Origin: Massilia sp. NR 4-1
GTDB lineage: Bacteria; Pseudomonadota; Gammaproteobacteria; Burkholderiales; Burkholderiaceae_D
Length of the DNA: 64,000 nucleotides
Direction of reading: 5' to 3'
Assembly (NCBI RefSeq): GCF_001191005.1
Contig: NZ_CP012201.1
Location: 5,518,001-5,582,000 of the forward strand
Positions 16,149-23,392 of this stretch are shown piece after piece. The position numbers were made by a program, and so were the translations under genes. The notes under the pieces were generated by a model. The model was not told where the DNA came from. It made no database searches and was given only the letters and a program-made list of their open reading frames with translations. Positions within the stretch are counted from its first letter, which is position 1. The number at the start of each line of letters is the position of its first letter.

Positions 16149-16973
16149 ATGATGAAATCCTCCACCCTGGGCCTGCTGCTGGCGGGCCTTGTGCTGGCCG
16201 GTTGCGGCAGCTTCAAGAAAAAACCTGAACCGGTCGCCGCGTCCGCCAATCCGCAAGTCCTGCTGCTGGGGGAGGTGCATGACAATCCCCAGGGCCATAA
16301 GCTGCGCTACGAAGAATTGCGCAAGCGCGTGGCGGCGGGCTGGCGTCCCGCCATCGCCATGGAGCAGTTCGACCGCGAACAGCAAGCCTTGCTGGACGAG
16401 GCGCAAAAAGGCTGCCTCGACGCCAATTGCCTGATCCGCGTGATGAAGGGACCGCGCTGGGACTGGCAGCTCTACCACCCCATCATCGAGCTGGCGCTGA
16501 ACAACAAGCTGCCCCTGATCGCCGCCAACCTCTCGCGCGACGATGCCTCGAAAGTGGTGCGCGATGGCGTGGCCTCCTCGTTTGACGCCCAGAGCGTGGC
16601 CGCCTACCGCCTCAATGAAGCGTTGCCGGCCGATATCGTCCAAGGGCAGGAGGCGGAAATCCGTACCGGCCACTGCAATATGCTGCCCGACAGCATGGTG
16701 CCCGGCATGGTCAATGCCCAGGTGGCGCGCGATATCTGGATGGCCAAGCTGGTGCGCGCGCAAAGCCCGCGCGATGTGGTGCTAATCGCCGGCAATGGCC
16801 ATGTGCGGCGCGATATCGGCGTGCCGCGCTGGCTGGACGCCATCCAGCCCAAGCTGACCTGGACCAGCATCGCTTACGCCGAAGGCAAGGCCGGCGACGG
16901 CCAGTTCGACCAGGTGCGCAAGGTCGAGGCGGTGCCGCGTCCCGATCCCTGCGCCAAGTTCAAGGGCAAGTAA
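16149..16973 (+). CDS. ChaN-family lipoprotein (putative haem/iron-related)
   Basis: A lipoprotein of 274 residues. The signal peptide MMKSSTLGLLLAGLVLAGC ends in a lipobox with the lipidated Cys at 19. The mature part has the ChaN/DUF399 pattern: VLLLGEVHDNPQGHKLRYEEL, AIAMEQFDREQQ, IAANLSR, the HCNMLPDSM...AQVARDIWMA segment and VVLIAGNGHVRRDIGVP. Campylobacter ChaN binds haem as a dimer, and a haem or metal role here rests on that family knowledge only. ATG at 16149 or 16152 is equally possible. Probably anchored in the outer membrane, since Gly at +2 is not an inner-membrane retention signal. Confidence 0.85.
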   Translation: MMKSSTLGLLLAGLVLAGCGSFKKKPEPVAASANPQVLLLGEVHDNPQGHKLRYEELRKRVAAGWRPAIAMEQFDREQQALLDEAQKGCLDANCLIRVMKGPRWDWQLYHPIIELALNNKLPLIAANLSRDDASKVVRDGVASSFDAQSVAAYRLNEALPADIVQGQEAEIRTGHCNMLPDSMVPGMVNAQVARDIWMAKLVRAQSPRDVVLIAGNGHVRRDIGVPRWLDAIQPKLTWTSIAYAEGKAGDGQFDQVRKVEAVPRPDPCAKFKGK

Positions 16974-17028
16974 GCGCTGCGGCGCGCCTGGCGCTGGCGT
17001 GCTAAGGTGGCGCCAGGAGGACAAATCC

Positions 17029-17355
17029 ATGGAACAGCTTTATCAGGCCGCCGCGCCCGCCCGCGCCGAGGTCGACGCGCTGCGCGGCCCGGCGCTGCTG
17101 GAATTCGGCGCCAACTGGTGCGGCTACTGCCGCGCCGCCCAGCCGCTGCTGGCCGAAGCCTATGCCGGCCATGCCGCCGTCCCGCACATCAAGGTGGAAG
17201 ATGGTCCCGGCCGCGCGCTGGGCCGTTCCTTCCGCGTCAAGCTGTGGCCGACCCTGGTCTTCCTGCGCGACGGCCGGGAAGTGGCGCGTCTGGTGCGCCC
17301 CGCCAGCGCCGAGGAAATCCGCCAAGCCTTCGCCCAACTGGCCGTGACCGCCTAG
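17029..17355 (+). CDS. Thioredoxin-like protein
   Basis: A 108-residue single-domain thioredoxin fold without signal peptide, so cytoplasmic. The redox motif is WCGYC (Cys31 and Cys34) rather than the WCGPC of classical thioredoxins. The partner loop is present: KVEDGPGRALGRSFRVKLWPTLVFLRDGREVARLVRP, with cis-Pro in LWPTLVF. The lack of Pro in the CxxC suggests a different redox potential from TrxA. ATG 17029 has GGAGG 9 nt upstream. Substrate unknown; lies between chaN and the aldehyde dehydrogenase gene. Confidence 0.88.
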   Translation: MEQLYQAAAPARAEVDALRGPALLEFGANWCGYCRAAQPLLAEAYAGHAAVPHIKVEDGPGRALGRSFRVKLWPTLVFLRDGREVARLVRPASAEEIRQAFAQLAVTA

Positions 17356-17503
17356 CATTCCGCCAGCCATGCGGTCCCGCGCCGGCCGCCGCCATGGCGC
17401 CGCCGGGCCGCGCTGCCGTCCCGGTGCCGTTTCGGTGTATCCTTCCGCGGTATTCATAAGCCAACCGCGCCACCAGGCGCCGCATAATAAAGGAGAGGAA
17501 GCG

Positions 17504-19081
17504 ATGCAGATAGCCGGCGAGATGATCATCGGACACCAGGCAGTCATGGGCAGGGAAGGGCAGATCAAGGCGGTCGATCCGGCACGCAATGCTGAAATCG
17601 AACCGGGCTTCGGCCTGGCCAGCCGCGCCGAATTGGAGCGGGCCTGCGCGCTGGCCGCCGGCGCCTTCGATGCCTACCGCGAAACCGGGCTGGAAGAACG
17701 CGCCCGCTTCCTGGAAGCGATCGCCCAGAACATCCTCGATCTTGGTCCGGCCCTGATCGAACGTGCCATGGCCGAGTCGGGCCTGCCGCAAGCGCGTCTG
17801 GAAGGTGAGCGTGGCCGCACCGTCAACCAGCTGCGCCTGTTCGCCAAGGTGGTGCGCGACGGCCACTGGATCGGCGCCACGCTCGACGCGGCCCTGCCGG
17901 AACGCGTGCCGCCGCGTGCCGACCTGCGCCTGCGCAAGATCGCCGTCGGCCCGGTCGCCGTCTTCGGCGCCAGCAACTTCCCGCTCGCCTTCTCGGTCGC
18001 GGGTGGCGACACCGCCTCCGCGCTGGCGGCCGGCTGCCCGGTGGTGGTCAAGGCCCACCCGGCCCACCTCGGCACCTCGGAACTGGTGGCCAAAGCCGTG
18101 CAGAAAGCCGCCATCGACTGCGCCATGCCGGAAGGCGTGTTCTCCATGCTGATCGGCGCCGGCGTGCAGATCGGCCAGGATCTGGTCGGCCATCCCGCCA
18201 TCAAGGCTGTCGGCTTCACCGGCTCGCGCCATGGCGGTCTGGCCCTGATGCGCATCGCCGCCCAGCGCCAGGAACCGATTCCCGTCTATGCCGAAATGAG
18301 CAGCATCAACCCGGTCTTCCTGCTGCCCGGCGCCCTGGCCGACGATGCGGCCAAGCTGGCGCAGGCCTATGTCGATTCGCTGACCCTGGGTTCGGGCCAG
18401 TTCTGCACCAATCCGGGCCTGCTGCTGGGCATCGACAGCCCCGAACTGCAGCAATTCGCCGCCGCCGTGGCCGCCGCCCTGCCGGCCAAGGTCGGCAGCA
18501 CCATGCTGACGCCGGACATCCACCAGTCTTACCAGGCCGGCGTGGCGCGCCTGTCCAGCCAGAACGGCGTGCAGCTGCTGGCCCAGGGCCAGCCCGGCCC
18601 GGGCGCCTGTGCCGCCCAGGCCGCCGTCTACCAATGCGACGCCGAGACCTTCCTCGGCACGGCCGCGCTGGAAGACGAAAACTTCGGCCCCAGCTCCCTG
18701 CTGGTGCGCTGCCGCGACGCGGACGACCTGCTGCGCATCGCCGAACATGTGGAAGGCCAGCTCAGCGCCACCCTGCATGCGCGCGCCGGCGACCGCGCCC
18801 TTGCCGCGCGCCTGCTGCCGGTGCTCGAACGCAAGGCCGGCCGCATCCTGTTCAACGGCTTCCCGACCGGCGTGGAAGTGGCGCACGCCATGGTCCATGG
18901 CGGCCCGTTCCCCTCGACGTCCGACCCGCGCACCACCTCGGTCGGCGCCACCGCCATCGACCGCTTCCTGCGTCCCGTCTGCTACCAGGACGTGCCGGCC
19001 GAGCTGTTGCCGCCGGCCCTGGCCGGCGCCAATCCGCTCGGCCTGACCCGCCTGGTGGATGGTGCCCTGCGACCCGCCTGA
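17504..19081 (+). CDS. Aldehyde dehydrogenase, 2-oxoglutarate (2,5-dioxovalerate) semialdehyde type
   Basis: A 525-residue NAD(P)-dependent aldehyde dehydrogenase. Catalytic residues are visible as Glu264 (YAEMSSINPVF), Cys301 (GSGQFCTNPG) and Asn158 (GASNFPLAFS). The AEMSSINPVFLLPGAL and FTGSRHGGLALMRIAAQR blocks are characteristic of alpha-ketoglutaric semialdehyde dehydrogenases. These finish oxidative degradation of arabinose, galactarate/glucarate or hydroxyproline. ATG 17504 follows AGGAGAGG; the longer frame to 17369 is not needed. The gene is single, with no pathway partners beside it, and faces the TonB receptor gene across two back-to-back terminators. Confidence 0.88.
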   Translation: MQIAGEMIIGHQAVMGREGQIKAVDPARNAEIEPGFGLASRAELERACALAAGAFDAYRETGLEERARFLEAIAQNILDLGPALIERAMAESGLPQARLEGERGRTVNQLRLFAKVVRDGHWIGATLDAALPERVPPRADLRLRKIAVGPVAVFGASNFPLAFSVAGGDTASALAAGCPVVVKAHPAHLGTSELVAKAVQKAAIDCAMPEGVFSMLIGAGVQIGQDLVGHPAIKAVGFTGSRHGGLALMRIAAQRQEPIPVYAEMSSINPVFLLPGALADDAAKLAQAYVDSLTLGSGQFCTNPGLLLGIDSPELQQFAAAVAAALPAKVGSTMLTPDIHQSYQAGVARLSSQNGVQLLAQGQPGPGACAAQAAVYQCDAETFLGTAALEDENFGPSSLLVRCRDADDLLRIAEHVEGQLSATLHARAGDRALAARLLPVLERKAGRILFNGFPTGVEVAHAMVHGGPFPSTSDPRTTSVGATAIDRFLRPVCYQDVPAELLPPALAGANPLGLTRLVDGALRPA

Positions 19082-19098
19082 GCATCTTCGTCCGGTTG

Positions 19099-19130
19099 AA
19101 AAATCCCCCTGGCGCCAGGGGGATTTTTTT
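19099..19130 (+). terminator. Rho-independent terminator of the aldehyde dehydrogenase gene
   Basis: A 30-nt perfect palindrome (AAAAATCCCCCTGGC and its complement, 19099-19128) extends into a T-run ending at 19130. It can work in both directions. Confidence 0.9.
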
Positions 19131-19153
19131 GGGCGGCGCAAAAACGGAGGCAC

Positions 19154-19184
19154 AAAAAAATACCCGGACCACAAGGGTCCGGGT
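19154..19184 (-). terminator. Rho-independent terminator of the TonB receptor gene
   Basis: ACCCGGACC and GGTCCGGGT (9 bp, 5-nt loop, 19162-19184). On the minus strand the stem is followed by seven T (A-run at 19154-19160), 38 nt after the receptor stop. Confidence 0.9.
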
Positions 19185-19222
19185 GAAGGCACTACAAGAG
19201 AGAAGGTAGAGCGCTGGGCGGC

Positions 19223-21874
19223 TTACAGTTTGCCGCGCAGGCCCAGGTAGAAGGTGCGGCCGTTCGAGTAGAAGGCGCGCGGCTGTTCCTTGGTCTCGGC
19301 GAACATCTTGATGGTGGCGTTGTTCAGGTTCAGCGCGTCGAAGGTCACGGTCAGCTGCTCGTTGATCTTGTAGTTCAGCGAAGCGGCCAGGTTGCCCATG
19401 CCTTTCACGTGCTGGCTGGCGCCACGGTCCACGCCGGCCTTGTAGGTCGAGCGGTAGTTGTAGGCCAGACGGGCGCTGAGGCGCGCATCTTCATAGTAGC
19501 CGGTCAGGTTGTAGGTGTTTTTCGACGAGTTGATCAGCTCACCGCCGTCATCCAGCTTGCCGTCGGCATAGGTGTAGTTGATCAGGGTGCCGAAGTTGCC
19601 GAACAGCGGTTGCTGGTAGCTCAGCTCGACGCCCTTGTTCTTGCCCGAGGTATTGAACGGCGAGGTGATCTGGTACACCGTCTGCTTGTTCTGCTTGGTG
19701 TTGAAGTAGGTGCCCGTGCTGGTGCCTTGGGACACGATCGACTTCAGGTCCATGTAGAACAGGCCGGCGGTGATCGACGATTTCGGCGCGAAATACCATT
19801 CGGCGCTGACTTCGAAGTTGTTGGAACGGATCGGGTCCAGCTTGGCGTTGCCGCCCTGGCCGCTCAGCGCGTCGTCGTTCAGCGAGACCGAGCCGCCCAG
19901 CGCGCTGTAGTCGGGACGCGCCATGGTGCGGGCGATCGCTGCGCGCACCACCAGATCCTGGTTCACGTCGTACTTGATGTTCGCGCTTGGCAGGTAATCG
20001 TTATAGGTGCGCTCGAACTGGGTCTGGCTGTAAGGACCCCAGTCGGAACCGGTGATCGGGTTGGCGCCGCCAGCCTGGTTCACCAGGGTGCTTTGCTTGG
20101 TGTGGATGGCACGCACACCGAAGTTGCCGCTCCAGCTGTCGCCGGCCAGGTTGGCCATGGCGTAGACGGCCGAGGTTTTTTCCTGCAGGCGGAATTCGTC
20201 GGTCCAGTTGTGGCGGCGGACCGGATCCATCAGGCGGTTGCCAGGAATCGCACCCCAGGCACCCAGGGCCGCGCCGTCATATTTGAAGTAGTTCGAGCTC
20301 AGATTGCCGCCAATCGCGTGGGCGAAGTCGCTCGGATACATCTGGCCACCCCAGATCGGGCCAGGGCTGGTCTGGCCCAGCGGGCCTGGACGCACTTCCA
20401 GCGGGTGCTCGGCGGTACGGTTGTGGTCGGTACCGCGCACACCGAATTTCACGGAATCCCAGATACCCTGGCTCAGACGCAGTTCGCCGTCGAGCTGGAA
20501 GTATTTTTCCTTGTCCACCGACTGCGATTCGCCGCCGCCGGACCAGGCGGTGCTGCCTGGCTTGTTGGTGACGCCGCCGGGGAAGGCCACGGCGGCCGGG
20601 CTCAGACCGTTCAGCGCATAGTTCATGCCGCCGGCATCGATATTGTTCTGGTAGTAGACGTCGTCGCGGTCGTAGCCCACGCCGTGGGTGCGGCCGGCTT
20701 TACCGCTGATGGTGAAGTCCTTGGTGGCGCGGTAGCGGAAGTTGAAGTCGGCGTACCAGGATTTGCCGCCGGCGTTAGGACGGTAGATATTGTCCACTTC
20801 GCCCGAGTTCTTGTCGAAGGCCGCCGACACCATGGTGCCGTTCTGGATCACCGGATTGCGCACCAGCTGGCCGTCGCGGTTGATGGAGGCGCCTGGCGCA
20901 GCCAGCCAGTTGGTGTTCTGGTGCGGAGCGTCCAGTTTCGAGTAGAAGCCGTTCAGGTCCAGGGTCAGTTCCTTGGTCGGACGGATCTCGAAGTCGAAGG
21001 CGCCGCCTTCGCGTTTTTTCACCTGCTCGAACAGCGAGGCGCCGATGAAGGTCGGCACGCGCACGCCGGCCAGGGATGGATTGGCTTTGGCGGCAGCGCT
21101 GTTGGCTTCAATATTGGTATAGCCCAGGACTTCCTGGCCGTCGCGGCGCACCGCGGTCTTCTCGGAGAAGGCTTGCACCAGCATGCCGGCGGTGCCGGCA
21201 TCGTTCTTCCAGTTGACCATGGCCGACAGCTGCGGCTTGGTCTTGTCGGCCAGATCGTTGCGGGTCGCTTGCACCGATGCTTCCACGGTCAGTTGTTTGC
21301 GGAAGTCCAGCGGACGGCGGGTAATGACGTTGATCACGCCGGACACGCCGCCTTCCACCAGGTCGGCGGTCGCGCTCTTGTGCACGACGATGGAGCCGAC
21401 CAGTTCCGATGGCAGCAGCGAGAAGCTGCTGGAACGGCCGACGCTGCCGCCGACCTGGTTCAGCACGAACCAGTCGCCGGTGCTGATCGCATGGCCGTTG
21501 AACAGGGTTTGCTGCAGGCTCGGGCTGGTGCCGCGCAGGCTGACGCGGTCGTTTTCGCCGAAGCCGCCTTCACCACCTGCGGAGGATTGAATGTTCACGC
21601 CTGGCAGACGCTGGATGGCGTCGGCCACGTTCTTGTCGGGCATCTTGCCGATGTCTTCCGCCGTCACCACCTCGACTACGGAGTCGGCGCTCCGTTTTTG
21701 CTTCAGAGATTGCTCCAGGGCGGCGCGCACGCCGGTCACGGTCACAACGCTGGATGGATCGGTCTTGGTCTCCGTTTGTTGGGCAAACGCAGGCGCGGAT
21801 ATGCTCACGATAAGCAGGCCGACGGCCAGGGCGGCCGGGGTCAGGCGGTTTGCTTGTTTCTGATCGAACTTCAT
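19223..21874 (-). CDS. TonB-dependent receptor (Caulobacter-type)
   Basis: An 883-residue outer-membrane receptor. The signal peptide (about 1-32, ending PAFAQ) is followed by the VVTVTGVRAALEQSLKQKR TonB-box region. The plug (SVVEVVTAEDIGKMPDKNVADAIQRLPGVNI; RVSLRGTSPSLQQTLFNGHAI) and a 22-strand barrel ending FYSNGRTFYLGLRGKL complete it, with the terminal residue hydrophobic rather than Phe. This plug pattern belongs to the TonB-Xanth-Caul group, often used for oligosaccharides. ATG 21874 has GGAGAG 5 nt upstream. The upstream region carries three phased TGGTA sites, and the sugar-acid-type dehydrogenase lies convergently downstream; a carbohydrate substrate is inference. Confidence 0.92.
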   Translation of the reverse strand: MKFDQKQANRLTPAALAVGLLIVSISAPAFAQQTETKTDPSSVVTVTGVRAALEQSLKQKRSADSVVEVVTAEDIGKMPDKNVADAIQRLPGVNIQSSAGGEGGFGENDRVSLRGTSPSLQQTLFNGHAISTGDWFVLNQVGGSVGRSSSFSLLPSELVGSIVVHKSATADLVEGGVSGVINVITRRPLDFRKQLTVEASVQATRNDLADKTKPQLSAMVNWKNDAGTAGMLVQAFSEKTAVRRDGQEVLGYTNIEANSAAAKANPSLAGVRVPTFIGASLFEQVKKREGGAFDFEIRPTKELTLDLNGFYSKLDAPHQNTNWLAAPGASINRDGQLVRNPVIQNGTMVSAAFDKNSGEVDNIYRPNAGGKSWYADFNFRYRATKDFTISGKAGRTHGVGYDRDDVYYQNNIDAGGMNYALNGLSPAAVAFPGGVTNKPGSTAWSGGGESQSVDKEKYFQLDGELRLSQGIWDSVKFGVRGTDHNRTAEHPLEVRPGPLGQTSPGPIWGGQMYPSDFAHAIGGNLSSNYFKYDGAALGAWGAIPGNRLMDPVRRHNWTDEFRLQEKTSAVYAMANLAGDSWSGNFGVRAIHTKQSTLVNQAGGANPITGSDWGPYSQTQFERTYNDYLPSANIKYDVNQDLVVRAAIARTMARPDYSALGGSVSLNDDALSGQGGNAKLDPIRSNNFEVSAEWYFAPKSSITAGLFYMDLKSIVSQGTSTGTYFNTKQNKQTVYQITSPFNTSGKNKGVELSYQQPLFGNFGTLINYTYADGKLDDGGELINSSKNTYNLTGYYEDARLSARLAYNYRSTYKAGVDRGASQHVKGMGNLAASLNYKINEQLTVTFDALNLNNATIKMFAETKEQPRAFYSNGRTFYLGLRGKL

Positions 21875-21920
21875 TACTCTCTCCAAGGTGATGGGCTTCT
21901 TACTTGCTTACTTACGTATG

Positions 21921-21936
21921 AGTACTTCAGTACTTC
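21921..21936. repeat. Tandem 8-bp repeat AGTACTTC upstream of the receptor gene
   Basis: Two exact head-to-tail copies, 47 to 62 nt before the receptor ATG, each containing the palindrome AGTACT. Possible regulatory site. Confidence 0.4.
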
Positions 21937-21950
21937 AACTGCACCACTCA

Positions 21951-21988
21951 TACCAATATACGTTATTTTAAATACCAAAATGCTACCA
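21951..21988 (-). promoter_or_regulatory. Three helically phased TGGTA half-sites upstream of the receptor gene
   Basis: On the minus strand TGGTA occurs at 21984-21988, 21973-21977 and 21951-21955, with start-to-start distances of 11 and 22 bp, so all lie on one DNA face. TTGGTAT resembles the half-site of GntR-type uronate regulators (UxuR/ExuR consensus TTGGTATACCAA). The regulator is not in this window. Confidence 0.4.
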
Positions 21989-22164
21989 CTTGAAATTATT
22001 TTTTGCATTGTTGTGGAATTTGTACGCAAAACGCTGTCATTATGACATTATTCCTGCGGCGCTAGTCAGAATTGGTGTGTAAATATGCGGATTTTGCGCT
22101 TTATTGGTACTGCTCTGGTATGGGGAAGCGTTGAGGGTGGTATGGCGGAGTGGTCTTGGAAAAC

Positions 22165-22196
22165 AAAAAAGGCCCGAACTGTTTCCAGTTCAGGCC
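22165..22196 (-). terminator. Rho-independent terminator of tRNA-Met
   Basis: An 11-bp stem (22171-22181 with 22186-22196, one G-T pair, TTTC loop on the plus strand), followed on the minus strand by six T (A-run 22165-22170), 19 nt after the tRNA 3' end. Confidence 0.88.
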
Positions 22197-22214
22197 TTCT
22201 TCGCTTAATTCGGG

Positions 22215-22291
22215 TGGTGGTGATAGTTGGACTTGAACCAACGACCCTAGCATTATGAATGCTATGCTCTAACCAACTGAGCTATATCACC
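22215..22291 (-). tRNA. tRNA-Met (anticodon CAU, elongator type)
   Basis: A complete cloverleaf on the minus strand. Acceptor stem is GGTGATA/TATCACC, D-arm GCTC-AGTTGGTTA-GAGC, anticodon stem TAGCA/TGCTA with loop TTCATAA, and T-arm GTTGG-TTCAAGT-CCAAC. Discriminator A is followed by an encoded CCA (22215-22217). The A-U rich anticodon stem lacks the three G-C pairs typical of initiator tRNA, and the first base pair is G-C, so it is the elongator. Confidence 0.93.
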
Positions 22292-22414
22292 GCAACGGCA
22301 AGCATTATCGGGCTTGGCCCGGACTCTGTCAAGGCAACTGCCACAACTTTTTTACAGCTTCGTGAAAAATCGTGAAAAGTGGCATTTTCGCTATGATTCT
22401 AGGCGCTTTTCCTA

Positions 22415-23380
22415 TTAGACGGCGCGCGCGGCGAGGGCCGCTTCCACCCGCGCCAGCAGCTGGCTGGCCGCATCCGGCGCCAGGCAGTCGATGACGCAGC
22501 GTTGCGGCATGGCGCGCAGCCAGGTCAGCTGGCGCTTGGCCAGCTGGCGGGTGGCGATGATGCCGGTTTCGCGCAGGGCGGCGTAATCGATGCTTCCGTC
22601 CAGATACTCCCAGGCCTGGCGGTAGCCGACGCAGCGCATCGAGGGCAGGCCGGGATGCAGGTCGCCGCGCCGGCGCAGGGCTTCGACTTCGGCCAGCAGG
22701 CCGCCGTCCGGCGCGTTCAGCATCAGGTCGAAGCGCTGCGCGATGCGGGCGTGCAGCACGCTGCGCTCGGACGGCTCCAGCGCCAGCGCCAGCAACTCGA
22801 ACGGCAGCGCGGTTTTTTCGCGCCGGGCCAGCAGGGCCGACATGGGTTGGCCGCTGAGTTCAATGACTTCCAGGGCGCGCTGGATGCGCTGGGCGTCGTT
22901 CGGTTTCAGGCGGGCCGCCGTTTCCGCGTCCAGTGTGGCCAGGCGGGCGTGCAGGGCGGGCCAGCCGAGGCGGGCCGCATCGTCTTCCAGGCGGGCGCGC
23001 AGGGCCGGGTCGGCGCCGGGCAGCTCGTCCAGGCCATCGTTGAGGCCTTTGAAATACAGCATGGTGCCGCCCACCAGCAGCGGCAGCCTGCCGCGCGCCT
23101 GGATCTCGGCCACCAGGCGCAGGGTGTCGCTGCGGAACTGGGCCACGGAATAGGCGTCGAGCGGGTCGATGATGTCGATCAGGTGGTGCGGCACGGCGGC
23201 CAGCTCCTCGCGCGAGGGCTTGGCGGTGCCGATATCCATGCCGCGGTAGACCAGGGCCGAATCGACCGAGATGATTTCCGACGGGATGCGGGTGGCGATG
23301 GCCAGGGCCGAGGCGGTCTTGCCGCTGGCCGTCGGCCCCATGATGGCGACCGCCAGCGGCCGCCCAGTGGTGTGGTTCAT
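22415..23380 (-). CDS. miaA: tRNA dimethylallyltransferase
   Basis: Transfers the dimethylallyl group to A37 of tRNAs that read UNN codons, making i6A, the substrate of MiaB. 321 residues. The P-loop GPTASGKT is at 15-22, followed by SVDSALVYRGMDIGTAKP, HHLIDIIDPLDAYSVAQF, LVGGTMLYFKGL and DAQRIQRALEVIELSG blocks typical of the family, and the C-terminal RQLAKRQLTWLRA segment. It starts 12 nt after the mutL stop, so mutL-miaA form an operon as in many proteobacteria. Confidence 0.97.
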   Translation of the reverse strand: MNHTTGRPLAVAIMGPTASGKTASALAIATRIPSEIISVDSALVYRGMDIGTAKPSREELAAVPHHLIDIIDPLDAYSVAQFRSDTLRLVAEIQARGRLPLLVGGTMLYFKGLNDGLDELPGADPALRARLEDDAARLGWPALHARLATLDAETAARLKPNDAQRIQRALEVIELSGQPMSALLARREKTALPFELLALALEPSERSVLHARIAQRFDLMLNAPDGGLLAEVEALRRRGDLHPGLPSMRCVGYRQAWEYLDGSIDYAALRETGIIATRQLAKRQLTWLRAMPQRCVIDCLAPDAASQLLARVEAALAARAV

Positions 23381-23392
23381 GATGCTTGTTTC

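Larger units (their letters stand above)
21875..22164. other. Intergenic region upstream of the TonB receptor
   Basis: AT-rich compared with its neighbours. Nearest the receptor it holds a tandem AGTACTTC pair (21921-21936) and three TGGTA half-sites on the minus strand. Further out (21990-22164) I see no gene. It probably contains the receptor promoter and operator. Confidence 0.5.

Noticed and set aside
19409..22045. 878-codon open frame opposite the TonB receptor gene
   Set aside because: Shadow of the receptor; low-complexity Ala/Gly/Val/His sequence without family motifs.
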